64,000 bases of DNA, taken from assembly GCF_050947335.1 (NCBI RefSeq), contig NW_027473586.1, positions 1 to 64,000 of the forward strand, read 5' to 3'. The position numbers were made by a program, and so were the translations under genes. The notes under the pieces were generated by a model that worked only from the letters and a program-made list of their open reading frames with translations, did no database searches and was not told where the DNA came from. Numbering within the stretch: position 1 is the stretch's first letter; each line of letters opens with the position of its first letter. Of this stretch, positions 13,696-26,062 are shown piece by piece. This DNA is from Megachile rotundata. Its lineage: Eukaryota; Arthropoda; Insecta; Hymenoptera; Megachilidae.

Positions 13696-14359
13696 GAGTT
13701 AGATTGATAATAATAAGAGTAATAAGTATAGTAATTGTCGTTCTATCGATCATTTAAGCATAATATGGGTAATAATATGAATCAGATTGATAATAATAAC
13801 AGTAATAAGTATAGTAATTGTCGTTCTATCGATAATATAAGCATAATATGGCTAATAATATGAGATAGATTGATAATACTAAGAGTAGTGAGTATAGTAG
13901 TTCTCGTTCTATCGATCATATAAGCATAATATGGCTAATAATATGAGTTAGATTGATAATAATAACAGTAATAAGTATAGTAATTGTCGTTCTATCGATC
14001 ATTTAAGCATAATATGGGTAATAATATGAGTCAGATTGATAATAATAACAGTAATAAGTATAGTAATTGTCGTTCTATCGATAATATAAGCATAATATGG
14101 CTAATAATATGAGATAGATTGATAATACTAAGAGTAGTGAGTATAGTAGTTCTCGTTCTATCGATCATATAAGCATAATATGGCTAATAATATGAGTTAG
14201 ATTGATAATAATAAGAGTAATAAGTATAGTAATTGTCGTTCTATCGATCATTTAAGCATAATATGGGTAATAATATGAGTCAGATTGATAATAATAACAG
14301 TAATAAGTATAGTAATTGTCGTTCTATCGATCATATAAGCATAATATGGCTAATAATAT
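13696..14359. repeat. Trimer (249-bp) higher-order block
   Basis: Eight monomers in T1-T2-T3 order, the partner of 9,877-10,540 in the 46-monomer duplication. It is followed by the CTACCGATCAT monomer, the GGGTTAG monomer and the GGAGATCT module, as in the first unit. Confidence 0.9.
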
Positions 14360-15272
14360 GAGTTAGATTGATAATAATAAGAGTAATAAGTATAGTAATT
14401 GTCGTTCTACCGATCATATAAGCATAATATGGCTAATAATATGAGTTAGATTGATAATACTAAGAGTAGTGAGTATAGTAATTGTCGTTCTATCGATCAT
14501 ATAAGCATAATATGGCTAATAATATGGGTTAGATTGATAATAATAAGAGTAATAAGTATAGTATTTGTCGTTCTATCGATCATGTAAGCATAATATGGCT
14601 AATAATACGAGTTAGATTGATAATAATAAGAGTAATGAGTATAGTAATTGGAGATCTATCGATCATTTAAGCATAATATGGCTAATAATATGAGTTAGAT
14701 TGATAATAATAACAGTAATAAGTATAGTAATTGTCGTTCTATCGATAATATAATCATAATATGGCTAATAATATGAGTTAGATTGATAATACTAAGAGTA
14801 GTGAGTATAGTAATTCTCGTTCTATCGATCATATAAGCATAATATGGCTAATAATATGGGTTAGATTGATAATAATAAGAGTAATAAGTATAGTATTTGT
14901 CGTTCTATCGATCATATAAGCATAATATGGCTAATAATATGAGTTAGATTGATAATATTAACAGTAATAAGTATAGTAATTGTCGTTCTATCGATAATAT
15001 AACCATAATATGGCCAATAATATGAGTTAGATTGATAATAATAACAGTAATAGGTATTGTAATTGTCGTTCTATCGATAATATAAGCATAATATGGCTAA
15101 TAATATGAGTTAGATTGATAATACTAAGAGTAGTGACTATAGTAATTCTCGTTCTATCGATCATATAAGCATAATATGGCTAATAATATGAGTTAGATTG
15201 ATAATAATAACAGTAATAAGTATAGTAATTGCCGTTCTATCGATAATATAAGCATAATATGGCTAATAATAT

Positions 15273-17015
15273 GAGTTAGATTGATAATACTAAGAGTAGT
15301 GAGTATAGTAATTGTCGTTCTATCGATCATATAAGCATAATATGGCTAATAATACGAGTTAGATTGATAATAATAAGAGTAATAAGTATAGTAATTGACG
15401 TTCTATCGATCATTTAAGCATAATATGGCTAATAATATGAGTTAGATTGATAATAATAAGAGTAATGAGTATAGTAATTGTAGTTCTATCGATCATATCT
15501 GCATAATATGGTTAATAATATGAGTTAGATTGATAATAATAAGAGTAATAAGTATAGTATTTGTCGTTCTATCGATCATATAAGCATAATATGGCTAATA
15601 ATACGAGTTAGATTGATAATAATAAGAGTAATAAGTATAGTAATTGTCGTTCTATCGATCATTTAAGCATAATATGGCTAATAATATGAGTTAGAGTGAC
15701 AATACTAAGAGTAGTGAGTATAGTAATTCTCATTCTATCGATCATATAAGCATAATATGGCTAATAATACGAGTTAGATTGATAATAATAAGAGTAATAA
15801 GTATAGTAATTGTCGTTCTATCGATCATTTAAGCATAATATGGCTAATAATATGAGTTAGATTGATAATAATAAGAGTAATAAGTATAGTAATTGTCGTT
15901 ATATCGATCATATAACCATAATATGGCTACTAGCATGAGTTAGATTGATAATAATAAGAGTAATGAGTATAGTAATTGTCGTTCTATCGATCATATCTGC
16001 ATAATATGGTTAATAATATGAGTTAGATTGATAATAGTGAGTGTAATAAATATATTAATTGTCGTTCTATCGCTCATATAAGCACAATATGGCCAATAAT
16101 ATGAGTTAGATTGATAATAATAAGAGTAATAAGTATAGTAATTGTCGTTCTATCGATCATATAAGCATAATATGGCTAGTAATATGAGTTACATTGATAA
16201 TAATAAGTGTAATAAGTATAGTAATTGTCGTTCTATCCATCATATAAGCATAATATGGCTAATAATATGAGTTAGATTGATAATACTAAGAGTAGTGAGT
16301 ATAGTAATTCTCGTTCTATCGATCATATAAGCATAATATGGCTAATAATATGAGTTAGATTGATAATAATAACAGTATTAAGTATAGTAATTGTCGTTCT
16401 ATCGATAATATAAGCATAATATGGCTAATAATATGAGTTAGATTGATAATACTAAGAGTAGTGAGTATAGTAATTGTCGTTCTATCGATCATATAAGCAT
16501 AATATGGCTAATAATATGAGTTAGATTGATAATAATAAGAGTAATAAGTATAGCATTTGTCGTTCTATCGATCATATAAGCATAATATGGCTAATAATAC
16601 GAGTTAGATTGATAATAATAAGAGTAATAAGTATAGTAATTGACGTTCTATCGATCATATAAGCATAATATGGCTAATAATATGAGTTAGATTCGTAATA
16701 ATAAGAGTAATGAGTATAGTAATTGTCGTTCTGTCGATCATTTAAGCATAATATGGCTAATAATATGAGTTAGATTGAAAATATTAACAGTAATAAGTAT
16801 AGTAATTGTCGTTCCATCGATAATATAACCATAATATGGCCAATAATATGAGTTAGATTGATAATAATAACAGTAATAAGTATAGTAATTGTCGTTCTAT
16901 CGATAATATAAGCATAATATGGCTAATAATATGAGTTAGATTGATAATACTAAGAGTAGTGAGTATAGTAATTGTCGTTCTATCGATCATATAAGCATAA
17001 TATGGCTAATAATAT
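15273..17015. repeat. Block shared with 28,802-30,959 (offset 163-168 monomers)
   Basis: The rare ATAATAGTGAGTGTAATAAA monomer is at 16,031 here and at 29,560 there, a distance of 13,529 bp = 163 x 83. From 16,352 the order continues at an offset of 168 monomers, matched by the AACAGTATTAAG allele near 16,373 and 30,316. The later copy therefore has five additional monomers (29,881-30,295). Other shared alleles are GTTATATCGATC, GGCTACTAGCATGAG, TTACATTG and TCTATCCATC. Confidence 0.88.
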
Positions 17016-17513
17016 GAGTTAGATTGATAATAATAAGAGTAATAAGTATAGTAATTGTCGTTCTATCGCTCATATAAGCACAATATGGCTAATAATATGA
17101 GTTAGATTGATAATAATAAGAGTAATAAGTATAGTAATTGTCGTTCTATCGATCATATAAGCATAATATGGCTAATAATATGAGTTAGATTGATAATAAT
17201 AACAGTAATAAGTATAGTAATTGTCGTTCTATCGATAATATAAGCATAGTATGGCTAATAATATGAGTTAGATTGATAATACTAAGAGTAGTGAGTATAG
17301 TAATTCTCGTTCTATCGATCATATAAGCATAATATGGCTAATAATATGAGTTAGATTGATAATTATAAGAGTAATGAGTATAGTAATTGTAGTTCTATCG
17401 ATCATATCTGCATAATATGGTTAATAATATGAGTTAGATTGATAATAATAAGAGTAGTAAGTATAGTATTTGTCGTTCTATCGATAATATAAGCATAATA
17501 TGGCTAATAATAT
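17016..17513. repeat. Ordinary 83-bp monomers between larger blocks
   Basis: Six monomers with common variants: TCGCTCATATAAGCACAATATGG, AAGCATAGTATGG and GATCATATCTGC. I see no non-satellite sequence here. Confidence 0.85.
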
Positions 17514-19256
17514 GAGATAGATTGATAATACTAAGAGTAGTGAGTATAGTAGTTCTCGTTCTATCGATCATATAAGCATAATATGGCTAATAATATGAGT
17601 TAGATTGATAATAATAAGAGTAATAAGTATAGTAATTGTCGTTCTATCGATCATTTAAGCATAATATGGGTAATAATATGAGTCAGATTGATAATAATAA
17701 CAGTAATAAGTATAGTAATTGTCGTTCTATCGATCATATAAGCATAATATGGCTAATAATATGAGTTAGATTGATAATAATAAGAGTAATAAGTATAGTA
17801 ATTGTCGTTCTATCGATCATATAAGCATAATATGGCTAATAATATGAGTTAGATTGATAATACTAAGAGTAGTGAGTATAGTAATTGTCGTTCTATCGAT
17901 CATATAAGCATAATATGGCTAATAATATGGGTTAGATTGATAATAATAAGAGTAATAAGTATCGTATTTGTCGTTCTATCGATCATGTAAGCATAATATG
18001 GCTAATAATACGAGTTAGATTGATAATAATAAGAGTAATGAGTATAGTAATTGTCGTTCTATCGATAATATAATCATAATATGCCTAATAATATGAGTTA
18101 GATTGATAATACTAAGAGTAGTGAGTATAGTAATTCTCGTTCTATCGATCATATAAGCATAATATGGCTAATAATATGAGTTAGATTGATAATAATAAGA
18201 GTAATAAGTATAGTATTTGTCGTTCTATCGATCATATAAGCATAATAAGGCTAATAATATGAGTTAGAGTGATAATACTAAGAGTAGTGAGTATAGTAAT
18301 TCTCATTCTATCGATCATATAAGCATAATATGGCTAATAATATGAGTTAGATTGATAATAATAAGAGTAATGAGTATAGTAATTGTAGTTCTATCGATCA
18401 TTTAAGCATAATATGGCTAATAATATGAGTTAGATTGATAATAATAAGAGTAATGAGTATAGTAATTGTAGTTCTATCGATCATATCTGCATAATATGGT
18501 TAATAATATGAGTTAGATTGATAATAATAAGAGTAGTAAGTATAGTATTTGTCGTTCTATCGATCATATAAGCATAATATGGCTAATAATACGAGTTAGA
18601 TTGATAATAATAAGAGTAATAACTACAGTAATTGTCGTTCTATCGATCATATAAGCATAATAAGGCTAATAATATGAGTTAGAGTGATAATACTAAGAGT
18701 AGTGAGTATAGTAATTCTCATTCTATCGATCATATAAGCATAATATGGCTAATAATACGAGTTAGATTGATAATAATAAGAGTAATAAGTATAGTAATTG
18801 TCGTTCTATCGCTAATATAACCATAATATGGCCAATAATATGAGTTAGATTGATAATAATAACAGTAATAAGTATAGTAATTGTCGTTCTATCGATAATA
18901 TAAGCATAATATGGCTAATAATATGAGTTAGATTGATAATACTAAGAGTAGTGAGTATAGTAATTGTCGTTCTATCGATCATATAAGCATAATATGGCTA
19001 ATAATATGAGTTAGATTGATAATAATAAGAGTAATAAGTATAGTATTTGTCGTTCTATCGATCATATAAGCATAATATGGCTAATAATACGAGTTAGATT
19101 GATAATAATAAGAGTAATAACTACAGTAATTGTCGTTCTATCGATCATATAGGCATAATAAGGCTAATAATATGAGTTAGAGTGATAATACTAAGAGTAA
19201 TGAGTATAGTAATTCTCATTCTATCGATCATACAAGCATAATATGGCTAATAATAC

Positions 19257-21331
19257 GAGTTAGATTGATAATAATAAGAGTAATAAGTATAGTAATTGTC
19301 GTCCTATCGCTCATATAAGCACAATATGGCTAATAATATGAGTTAGATTGATAATAATAAGAGTAATAAGTATAGTAATTGTCGTTCTATCGATCATATA
19401 AGCATAATATGGCTAATAATATGAGTTAGATTGATAATAATAACAGTAATAAGTATAGTAATTGTCGTTCTATCGATAATATAAGCATAGTATGGCTAAT
19501 AATATGAGTTAGATTGATAATACTAAGAGTAGTGAGTATAGTAATTCTCGTTCTATCGATCATATAAGCATAATATGGCTAATAATATGAGTTAGATTGA
19601 TAATAATAAGAGTAATGAGTATAGTAATTGTAGTTCTATCGATCATATCGGCATAATATGGCTAATAATATGAGTTAGATTGATAATAATAAGAGTAATA
19701 AGTATAGTAATTGTCGTTCTATCGATCATTTAAGCATAATATGGGTAATAATATGAGTCAGATTGATAATAATAACAGTAATAAGTATAGTAATTGTCGT
19801 TCTATCGATAATATAAGCATAATATGGCTAATAATATGAGATAGATTGATAATACTAAGAGTAGTGAGTATAGTAGTTCTCGTTCTATCGATCATATAAG
19901 CATAATATGGCTAATAATATGAGTTAGATTGATAATAATAACAGTAATAAGTATAGTAATTGTCGTTCTATCGATCATTTAAGCATAATATGGGTAATAA
20001 TATGAGTCAGATTGATAATAATAACAGTAATAAGGATAGTAATTGTCGTTCTATCGATAATATAAGCATAATATGGCTAATAATATGAGATAGATTGATA
20101 ATACTAAGAGTAGTGAGTATAGTAGTTCTCGTTCTATCGATCATATAAGCATAATATGGCTAATAATATGAGTTAGATTGATAATAATAAGAGTAATGAG
20201 TATAGTAATTGTAGTTCTATCGATCATTTAAGCATAATATGGCTAATAATATGAGTTAGATTGATAATAATAAGAGTAATGAGTATAGTAATTGTAGTTC
20301 TATCGATCATATCTGCATAATATGGTTAATAATATGAGTTAGATTGATAATAATAAGAGTAGTAAGTATAGTATTTGTCGTTCTATCGATCATATAAGCA
20401 TAATATGGCTAATAATACGAGTTAGATTGATAATAATAAGAGTAATAACTACAGTAATTGTCGTCCTATCGCTCATATAAGCACAATATGGCTAATAATA
20501 TGAGTTAGATTGATAATAATAAGAGTAATAAGTATAGTAATTGTCGTTCTATCGATCATATAAGCATAATATGGCTAATAATATGAGTTAGATTGATAAT
20601 AATAACAGTAATAAGTATAGTAATTGTCGTTCTATCGATAATATAAGCATAGTATGGCTAATAATATGAGTTAGATTGATAATACTAAGAGTAGTGAGTA
20701 TAGTAATTCTCGTTCTATCGATCATATAAGCATAATATGGCTAATAATATGAGTTAGATTGATAATAATAAGAGTAATGAGTATAGTAATTGTAGTTCTA
20801 TCGATCATATCGGCATAATATGGCTAATAATATGAGTTAGATTGATAATAATAAGAGTAATAAGTATAGTAATTGTCGTTCTATCGATCATTTAAGCATA
20901 ATATGGGTAATAATATGAGTCAGATTGATAATAATAACAGTAATAAGTATAGTAATTGTCGTTCTATCGATAATATAAGCATAATATGGCTAATAATATG
21001 AGATAGATTGATAATACTAAGAGTAGTGAGTATAGTAGTTCTCGTTCTATCGATCATATAAGCATAATATGGCTAATAATATGAGTTAGATTGATAATAA
21101 TAACAGTAATAAGTATAGTAATTGTCGTTCTATCGATCATTTAAGCATAATATGGGTAATAATATGAGTCAGATTGATAATAATAACAGTAATAAGTATA
21201 GTAATTGTCGTTCTATCGATAATATAAGCATAATATGGCTAATAATATGAGATAGATTGATAATACTAAGAGTAGTGAGTATAGTAGTTCTCGTTCTATC
21301 GATCATATAAGCATAATATGGCTAATAATAT
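19257..21331. repeat. 14-monomer (1,162-bp) tandem duplication with a chimeric junction monomer
   Basis: Unit 1 is 19,257-20,418. Unit 2 starts at 20,419 and is followed to about 21,331. GTCCTATCGC repeats at 19,301 and 20,463, AAGCATAGTATGG near 19,484 and 20,646, and the trimer blocks start at 19,672 and 20,834. All are 1,162 bp apart. The first monomer of unit 2 (20,419-20,501) is a hybrid. Its left half is the TAACTACAG type and its right half is the TCCTATCGCTCATATAAGCAC type, as expected at an unequal-exchange breakpoint. Confidence 0.88.
19672..20169. repeat. Trimer (249-bp) higher-order block, two copies
   Basis: Six monomers, T1-T2-T3 twice. One T2 carries AATAAGGATAGTAATTG near 20,033 where others have AATAAGTATAG. 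It is followed by AGTAATGAG monomers and not by a third trimer. Confidence 0.9.
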
Positions 21332-21497
21332 GAGTTAGATTGATAATAATAAGAGTAATAAGTATAGTAATTGTCGTTCTATCGATCATTTAAGCATAAT
21401 ATGGGTAATAATATGAGTCAGATTGATAATAATAACAGTAATAAGTATAGTAATTGTCGTTCTATCGATCATATAAGCATAATATGGCTAATAATAT
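20834..21497. repeat. Trimer (249-bp) higher-order block
   Basis: Eight monomers in T1-T2-T3, T1-T2-T3, T1-T2 order, the 14-monomer-shifted partner of the block at 19,672. It has one more T1-T2 pair than that partner. Confidence 0.9.
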
Positions 21498-23240
21498 GAG
21501 TTAGATTGATAATAATAAGAGTAATAAGTATAGTAATTGTCGTTCTATCGATCATATAAGCATAATATGGCTAATAATATGAGTTAGATTGATAATACTA
21601 AGAGTAGTGAGTATAGTAATTGTCGTTCTATCGATCATATAAGCATAATATGGCTAATAATATGGGTTAGATTGATAATAATAAGAGTAATAAGTATCGT
21701 ATTTGTCGTTCTATCGATCATGTAAGCATAATATGGCTAATAATACGAGTTAGATTGATAATAATAAGAGTAATGAGTATAGTAATTGTCGTTCTATCGA
21801 TAATATAATCATAATATGCCTAATAATATGAGTTAGATTGATAATACTAAGAGTAGTGAGTATAGTAATTCTCGTTCTATCGATCATATAAGCATAATAT
21901 GGCTAATAATATGAGTTAGATTGATAATAATAAGAGTAATAAGTATAGTATTTGTCGTTCTATCGATCATATAAGCATAATAAGGCTAATAATATGAGTT
22001 AGAGTGATAATACTAAGAGTAGTGAGTATAGTAATTCTCATTCTATCGATCATATAAGCATAATATGGCTAATAATATGAGTTAGATTGATAATAATAAG
22101 AGTAATGAGTATAGTAATTGTAGTTCTATCGATCATTTAAGCATAATATGGCTAATAATATGAGTTAGATTGATAATAATAAGAGTAATGAGTATAGTAA
22201 TTGTAGTTCTATCGATCATATCTGCATAATATGGTTAATAATATGAGTTAGATTGATAATAATAAGAGTAGTAAGTATAGTATTTGTCGTTCTATCGATC
22301 ATATAAGCATAATATGGCTAATAATACGAGTTAGATTGATAATAATAAGAGTAATAACTACAGTAATTGTCGTTCTATCGATCATATAAGCATAATAAGG
22401 CTAATAATATGAGTTAGAGTGATAATACTAAGAGTAGTGAGTATAGTAATTCTCATTCTATCGATCATATAAGCATAATATGGCTAATAATACGAGTTAG
22501 ATTGATAATAATAAGAGAAATAAGTATAGTAATTGTCGTTCTATCGCTAATATAACCATAATATGGCCAATAATATGAGTTAGATTGATAATAATAACAG
22601 TAATAAGTATAGTAATTGTCGTTCTATCGATAATATAAGCATAATATGGCTAATAATATGAGTTAGATTGATAATACTAAGAGTAGTGAGTATAGTAATT
22701 GTCGTTCTATCGATCATATAAGCATAATATGGCTAATAATATGAGTTAGATTGATAATAATAAGAGTAATAAGTATAGTATTTGTCGTTCAATCGATCAT
22801 ATAAGCATAATATGGCTAATAATACGAGTTAGATTGATAATAATAAGAGTAATAACTACAGTAATTGTCGTTCTATCGATCATATAGGCATAATAAGGCT
22901 AATAATATGAGTTAGAGTGATAATACTAAGAGTAATGAGTATAGTAATTCTCATTCTATCGATCATACAAGCATAATATGGCTAATAATACGAGTTAGAT
23001 TGATAATAATAAGAGTAATAAGTATAGTAATTGTCGTCCTATCGCTCATATAAGCACAATATGGCTAATAATATGAGTTAGATTGATAATAATAAGAGTA
23101 ATAAGTATAGTAATTGTCGTTCTATCGATCATATAAGCATAATATGGCTAATAATATGAGTTAGATTGATAATAATAACAGTAATAAGTATAGTAATTGT
23201 CGTTCTATCGATAATATAAGCATAATATGGCTAATAATAT

Positions 23241-23324
23241 GAGTTAGATTGATAATACTAAGAGTAGTGAGTATAGTAATTCTCGTTCTATCGAATCATA
23301 TAAGCATAATATGGCTAATAATAT
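23241..23324. repeat. 84-bp variant monomer (CGAATCAT)
   Basis: The core ATCGATCAT reads ATCGAATCAT, a one-base insertion that destroys the ATCGAT palindrome. It is shared only with 25,979-26,062, so it was present before the 33-monomer duplication. Confidence 0.95.
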
Positions 23325-24818
23325 GAGTTAGATTGATAATAATAAGAGTAATGAGTATAGTAATTGTAGTTCTATCGATCATATCGGCATAATATGGTTA
23401 ATAATATGAGTTAGATTCATAATAATAAGAGTAATAAGTATAGTAATTGTCGTTCTATCGATCATATAAGCATAATATGGCTAATAATATGAGTTAGATT
23501 GATAATACTACGAGTAGAGAGTATAGTAGTTCTCGTTCTATCGATCATATAAGCATAATATGGCTAATAATATGAGTTAGATTGATAATAATAAGAGTAA
23601 TAAGTATAGTAATTGTCGTTCTATCGATCATTTAAGCATAATATGGGTAATAATATGAATCAGATTGATAATAATAACAGTAATAAGTATAGTAATTGTC
23701 GTTCTATCGATAATATAAGCATAATATGGCTAATAATATGAGATAGATTGATAATACTAAGAGTAGTGAGTATAGTAGTTCTCGTTCTATCGATCATATA
23801 AGCATAATATGGCTAATAATATGAGTTAGATTGATAATAATAACAGTAATAAGTATAGTAATTGTCGTTCTATCGATCATTTAAGCATAATATGGGTAAT
23901 AATATGAGTCAGATTGATAATAATAACAGTAATAAGTATAGTAATTGTCGTTCTATCGATAATATAAGCATAATATGGCTAATAATATGAGATAGATTGA
24001 TAATACTAAGAGTAGTGAGTATAGTAATTCTCATTCTATCGATCATACAAGCATAATATGGCTAATAATACGAGTTAGATTGATAATAATAAGAGTAATA
24101 AGTATAGTAATTGTCGTCCTATCGCTCATATAAGCACAATATGGCTAATAATATTAGTTAGATTGATAATAATAAGAGTAATAAGTATAGTAATTGTCGT
24201 TCTATCGATCATATAAGCATAATATGGCTAATAATATGAGTTAGATTGATAATAATAACAGTAATAAGTATAGTAATTGTCGTTCTATCGATAATATAAG
24301 CATAATATGGCTAATAATATGAGTTAGATTGATAATACTAAGAGTAGTGAGTATAGTAATTGTCGTTCTATCGATCATATAAGCATAATATGGCTAATAA
24401 TATGGGTTAGATTGATAATAATAAGAGTAATAAGTATCGTATTTGTCGTTCTATCGATCATGTAAGCATAATATGGCTAATAATACGAGTTAGATTGATA
24501 ATAATAAGAGTAATGAGTATAGTAATTGTCGTTCTATCGATAATATAATCATAATATGCCTAATAATATGAGTTAGATTGATAATACTAAGAGTAGTGAG
24601 TATAGTAATTCTCGTTCTATCGATCATATAAGCATAATATGGCTAATAATATGAGTTAGATTGATAATAATAAGAGTAATAAGTATAGTATTTGTCGTTC
24701 TATCGATCATATAAGCATAATAAGGCTAATAATATGAGTTAGAGTGATAATACTAAGAGTAGTGAGTATAGTAATTCTCATTCTATCGATCATATAAGCA
24801 TAATATGGCTAATAATAT

Positions 24819-24899
24819 GTTAGATTGATAATAATAAGAGTAATGAGTATAGTAATTGTAGTTCTATCGATCATTTAAGCATAATATGGCTAATAATAT
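24819..24899. repeat. 81-bp variant monomer (GTTAG start)
   Basis: The unit begins GTTAGATTG where others begin GAGTTAGATTG, a two-base loss at the junction after TAATAT. I found no second copy in the window, so it arose after the 33-monomer duplication that created its surroundings. Confidence 0.93.
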
Positions 24900-25978
24900 G
24901 AGTTAGATTGATAATAATAAGAGTAATGAGTATAGTAATTGTAGTTCTATCGATCATATCTGCATAATATGGTTAATAATATGAGTTAGATTGATAATAA
25001 TAAGAGTAGTAAGTATAGTATTTGTCGTTCTATCGATCATATAAGCATAATATGGCTAATAATACGAGTTAGATTGATAATAATAAGGGTAATAACTACA
25101 GTAATTGTCGTTCTATCGATCATATAAGCATAATAAGGCTAATAATATGAGTTAGAGTGATAATACTAAGAGTAGTGAGTATAGTAATTCTCATTCTATC
25201 GATCATATAAGCATAATATGGCTAATAATACGAGTTAGATTGATAATAATAAGAGTAATAAGTATAGTAATTGTCGTTCTATCGCTAATATAACCATAAT
25301 ATGGCCAATAATATGAGTTAGATTGATAATAATAACAGTAATAAGTATAGTAATTGTCGTTCTATCGATAATATAAGCATAATATGGCTAATAATATGAG
25401 TTAGATTGATAATACTAAGAGTAGTGAGTATAGTAATTGTCGTTCTATCGATCATATAAGCATAATATGGCTAATAATATGAGTTAGATTGATAATAATA
25501 AGAGTAATAAGTATAGTATTTGTCGTTCTATCGATCATATAAGCATAATATGGCTAATAATACGAGTTAGATTGATAATAATAAGAGTAATAACTACAGT
25601 AATTGTCGTTCTATCGATCATATAGGCATAATAAGGCTAATAATATGAGTTAGAGTGATAATACTAAGAGTAATGAGTATAGTAATTCTCATTCTATCGA
25701 TCATACAAGCATAATATGGCTAATAATACGAGTTAGATTGATAATAATAAGAGTAATAAGTATAGTAATTGTCGTCCTATCGCTCATATAAGCACAATAT
25801 GGCTAATAATATGAGTTAGATTGATAATAATAAGAGTAATAAGTATAGTAATTGTCGTTCTATCGATCATATAAGCATAATATGGCTAATAATATGAGTT
25901 AGATTGATAATAATAACAGTAATAAGTATAGTAATTGTCGTTCTATCGATAATATAAGCATAATATGGCTAATAATAT

Positions 25979-26062
25979 GAGTTAGATTGATAATACTAAG
26001 AGTAGTGAGTATAGTAATTCTCGTTCTATCGAATCATATAAGCATAATATGGCTAATAATAT
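25979..26062. repeat. 84-bp variant monomer (CGAATCAT), second copy
   Basis: Has the same extra A in the ATCGAT core as 23,241-23,324 and sits at the corresponding place in unit 2 of the 33-monomer duplication. Confidence 0.95.

Larger units (their letters stand above)
8797..15355. repeat. 46-monomer (about 3.8-kb) tandem duplication
   Basis: Unit 1 is 8,797-12,615. Unit 2 starts at 12,616 and can be followed to 15,355, where it leaves the pattern after 33 monomers. The period is 3,818 bp, or 3,819 when one 84-bp monomer is included. Markers are TGGATAAATAAT at 9,531/13,350, GTGG at 9,669 and its partner near 13,488, GTAGTGACTA at 11,311/15,130, and trimer blocks at 9,877 and 13,696. Differences include GAGCTAG (9,046) versus GAGTTAG (12,864) and CTATCCATAAT (near 9,095) versus CTATCGATAAT. 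Confidence 0.9.
17514..23400. repeat. 45-monomer (3,735-bp) tandem duplication
   Basis: Unit 1 runs 17,514-21,248 and unit 2 begins at 21,249. Both begin with a GAGATAG monomer. Markers at 3,735 bp spacing are ATGCCTAATAAT at 18,081/21,816 and GTCCTATCGC at 19,301/23,036. Detailed agreement covers about 2.2 kb, and from about 19,660 and 23,396 the copies follow different monomer orders. One difference inside the shared part is AGAGAAATAAG at about 22,515 in unit 2. Unit 1 also holds a 14-monomer duplication that accounts for much of its length. Confidence 0.87.
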
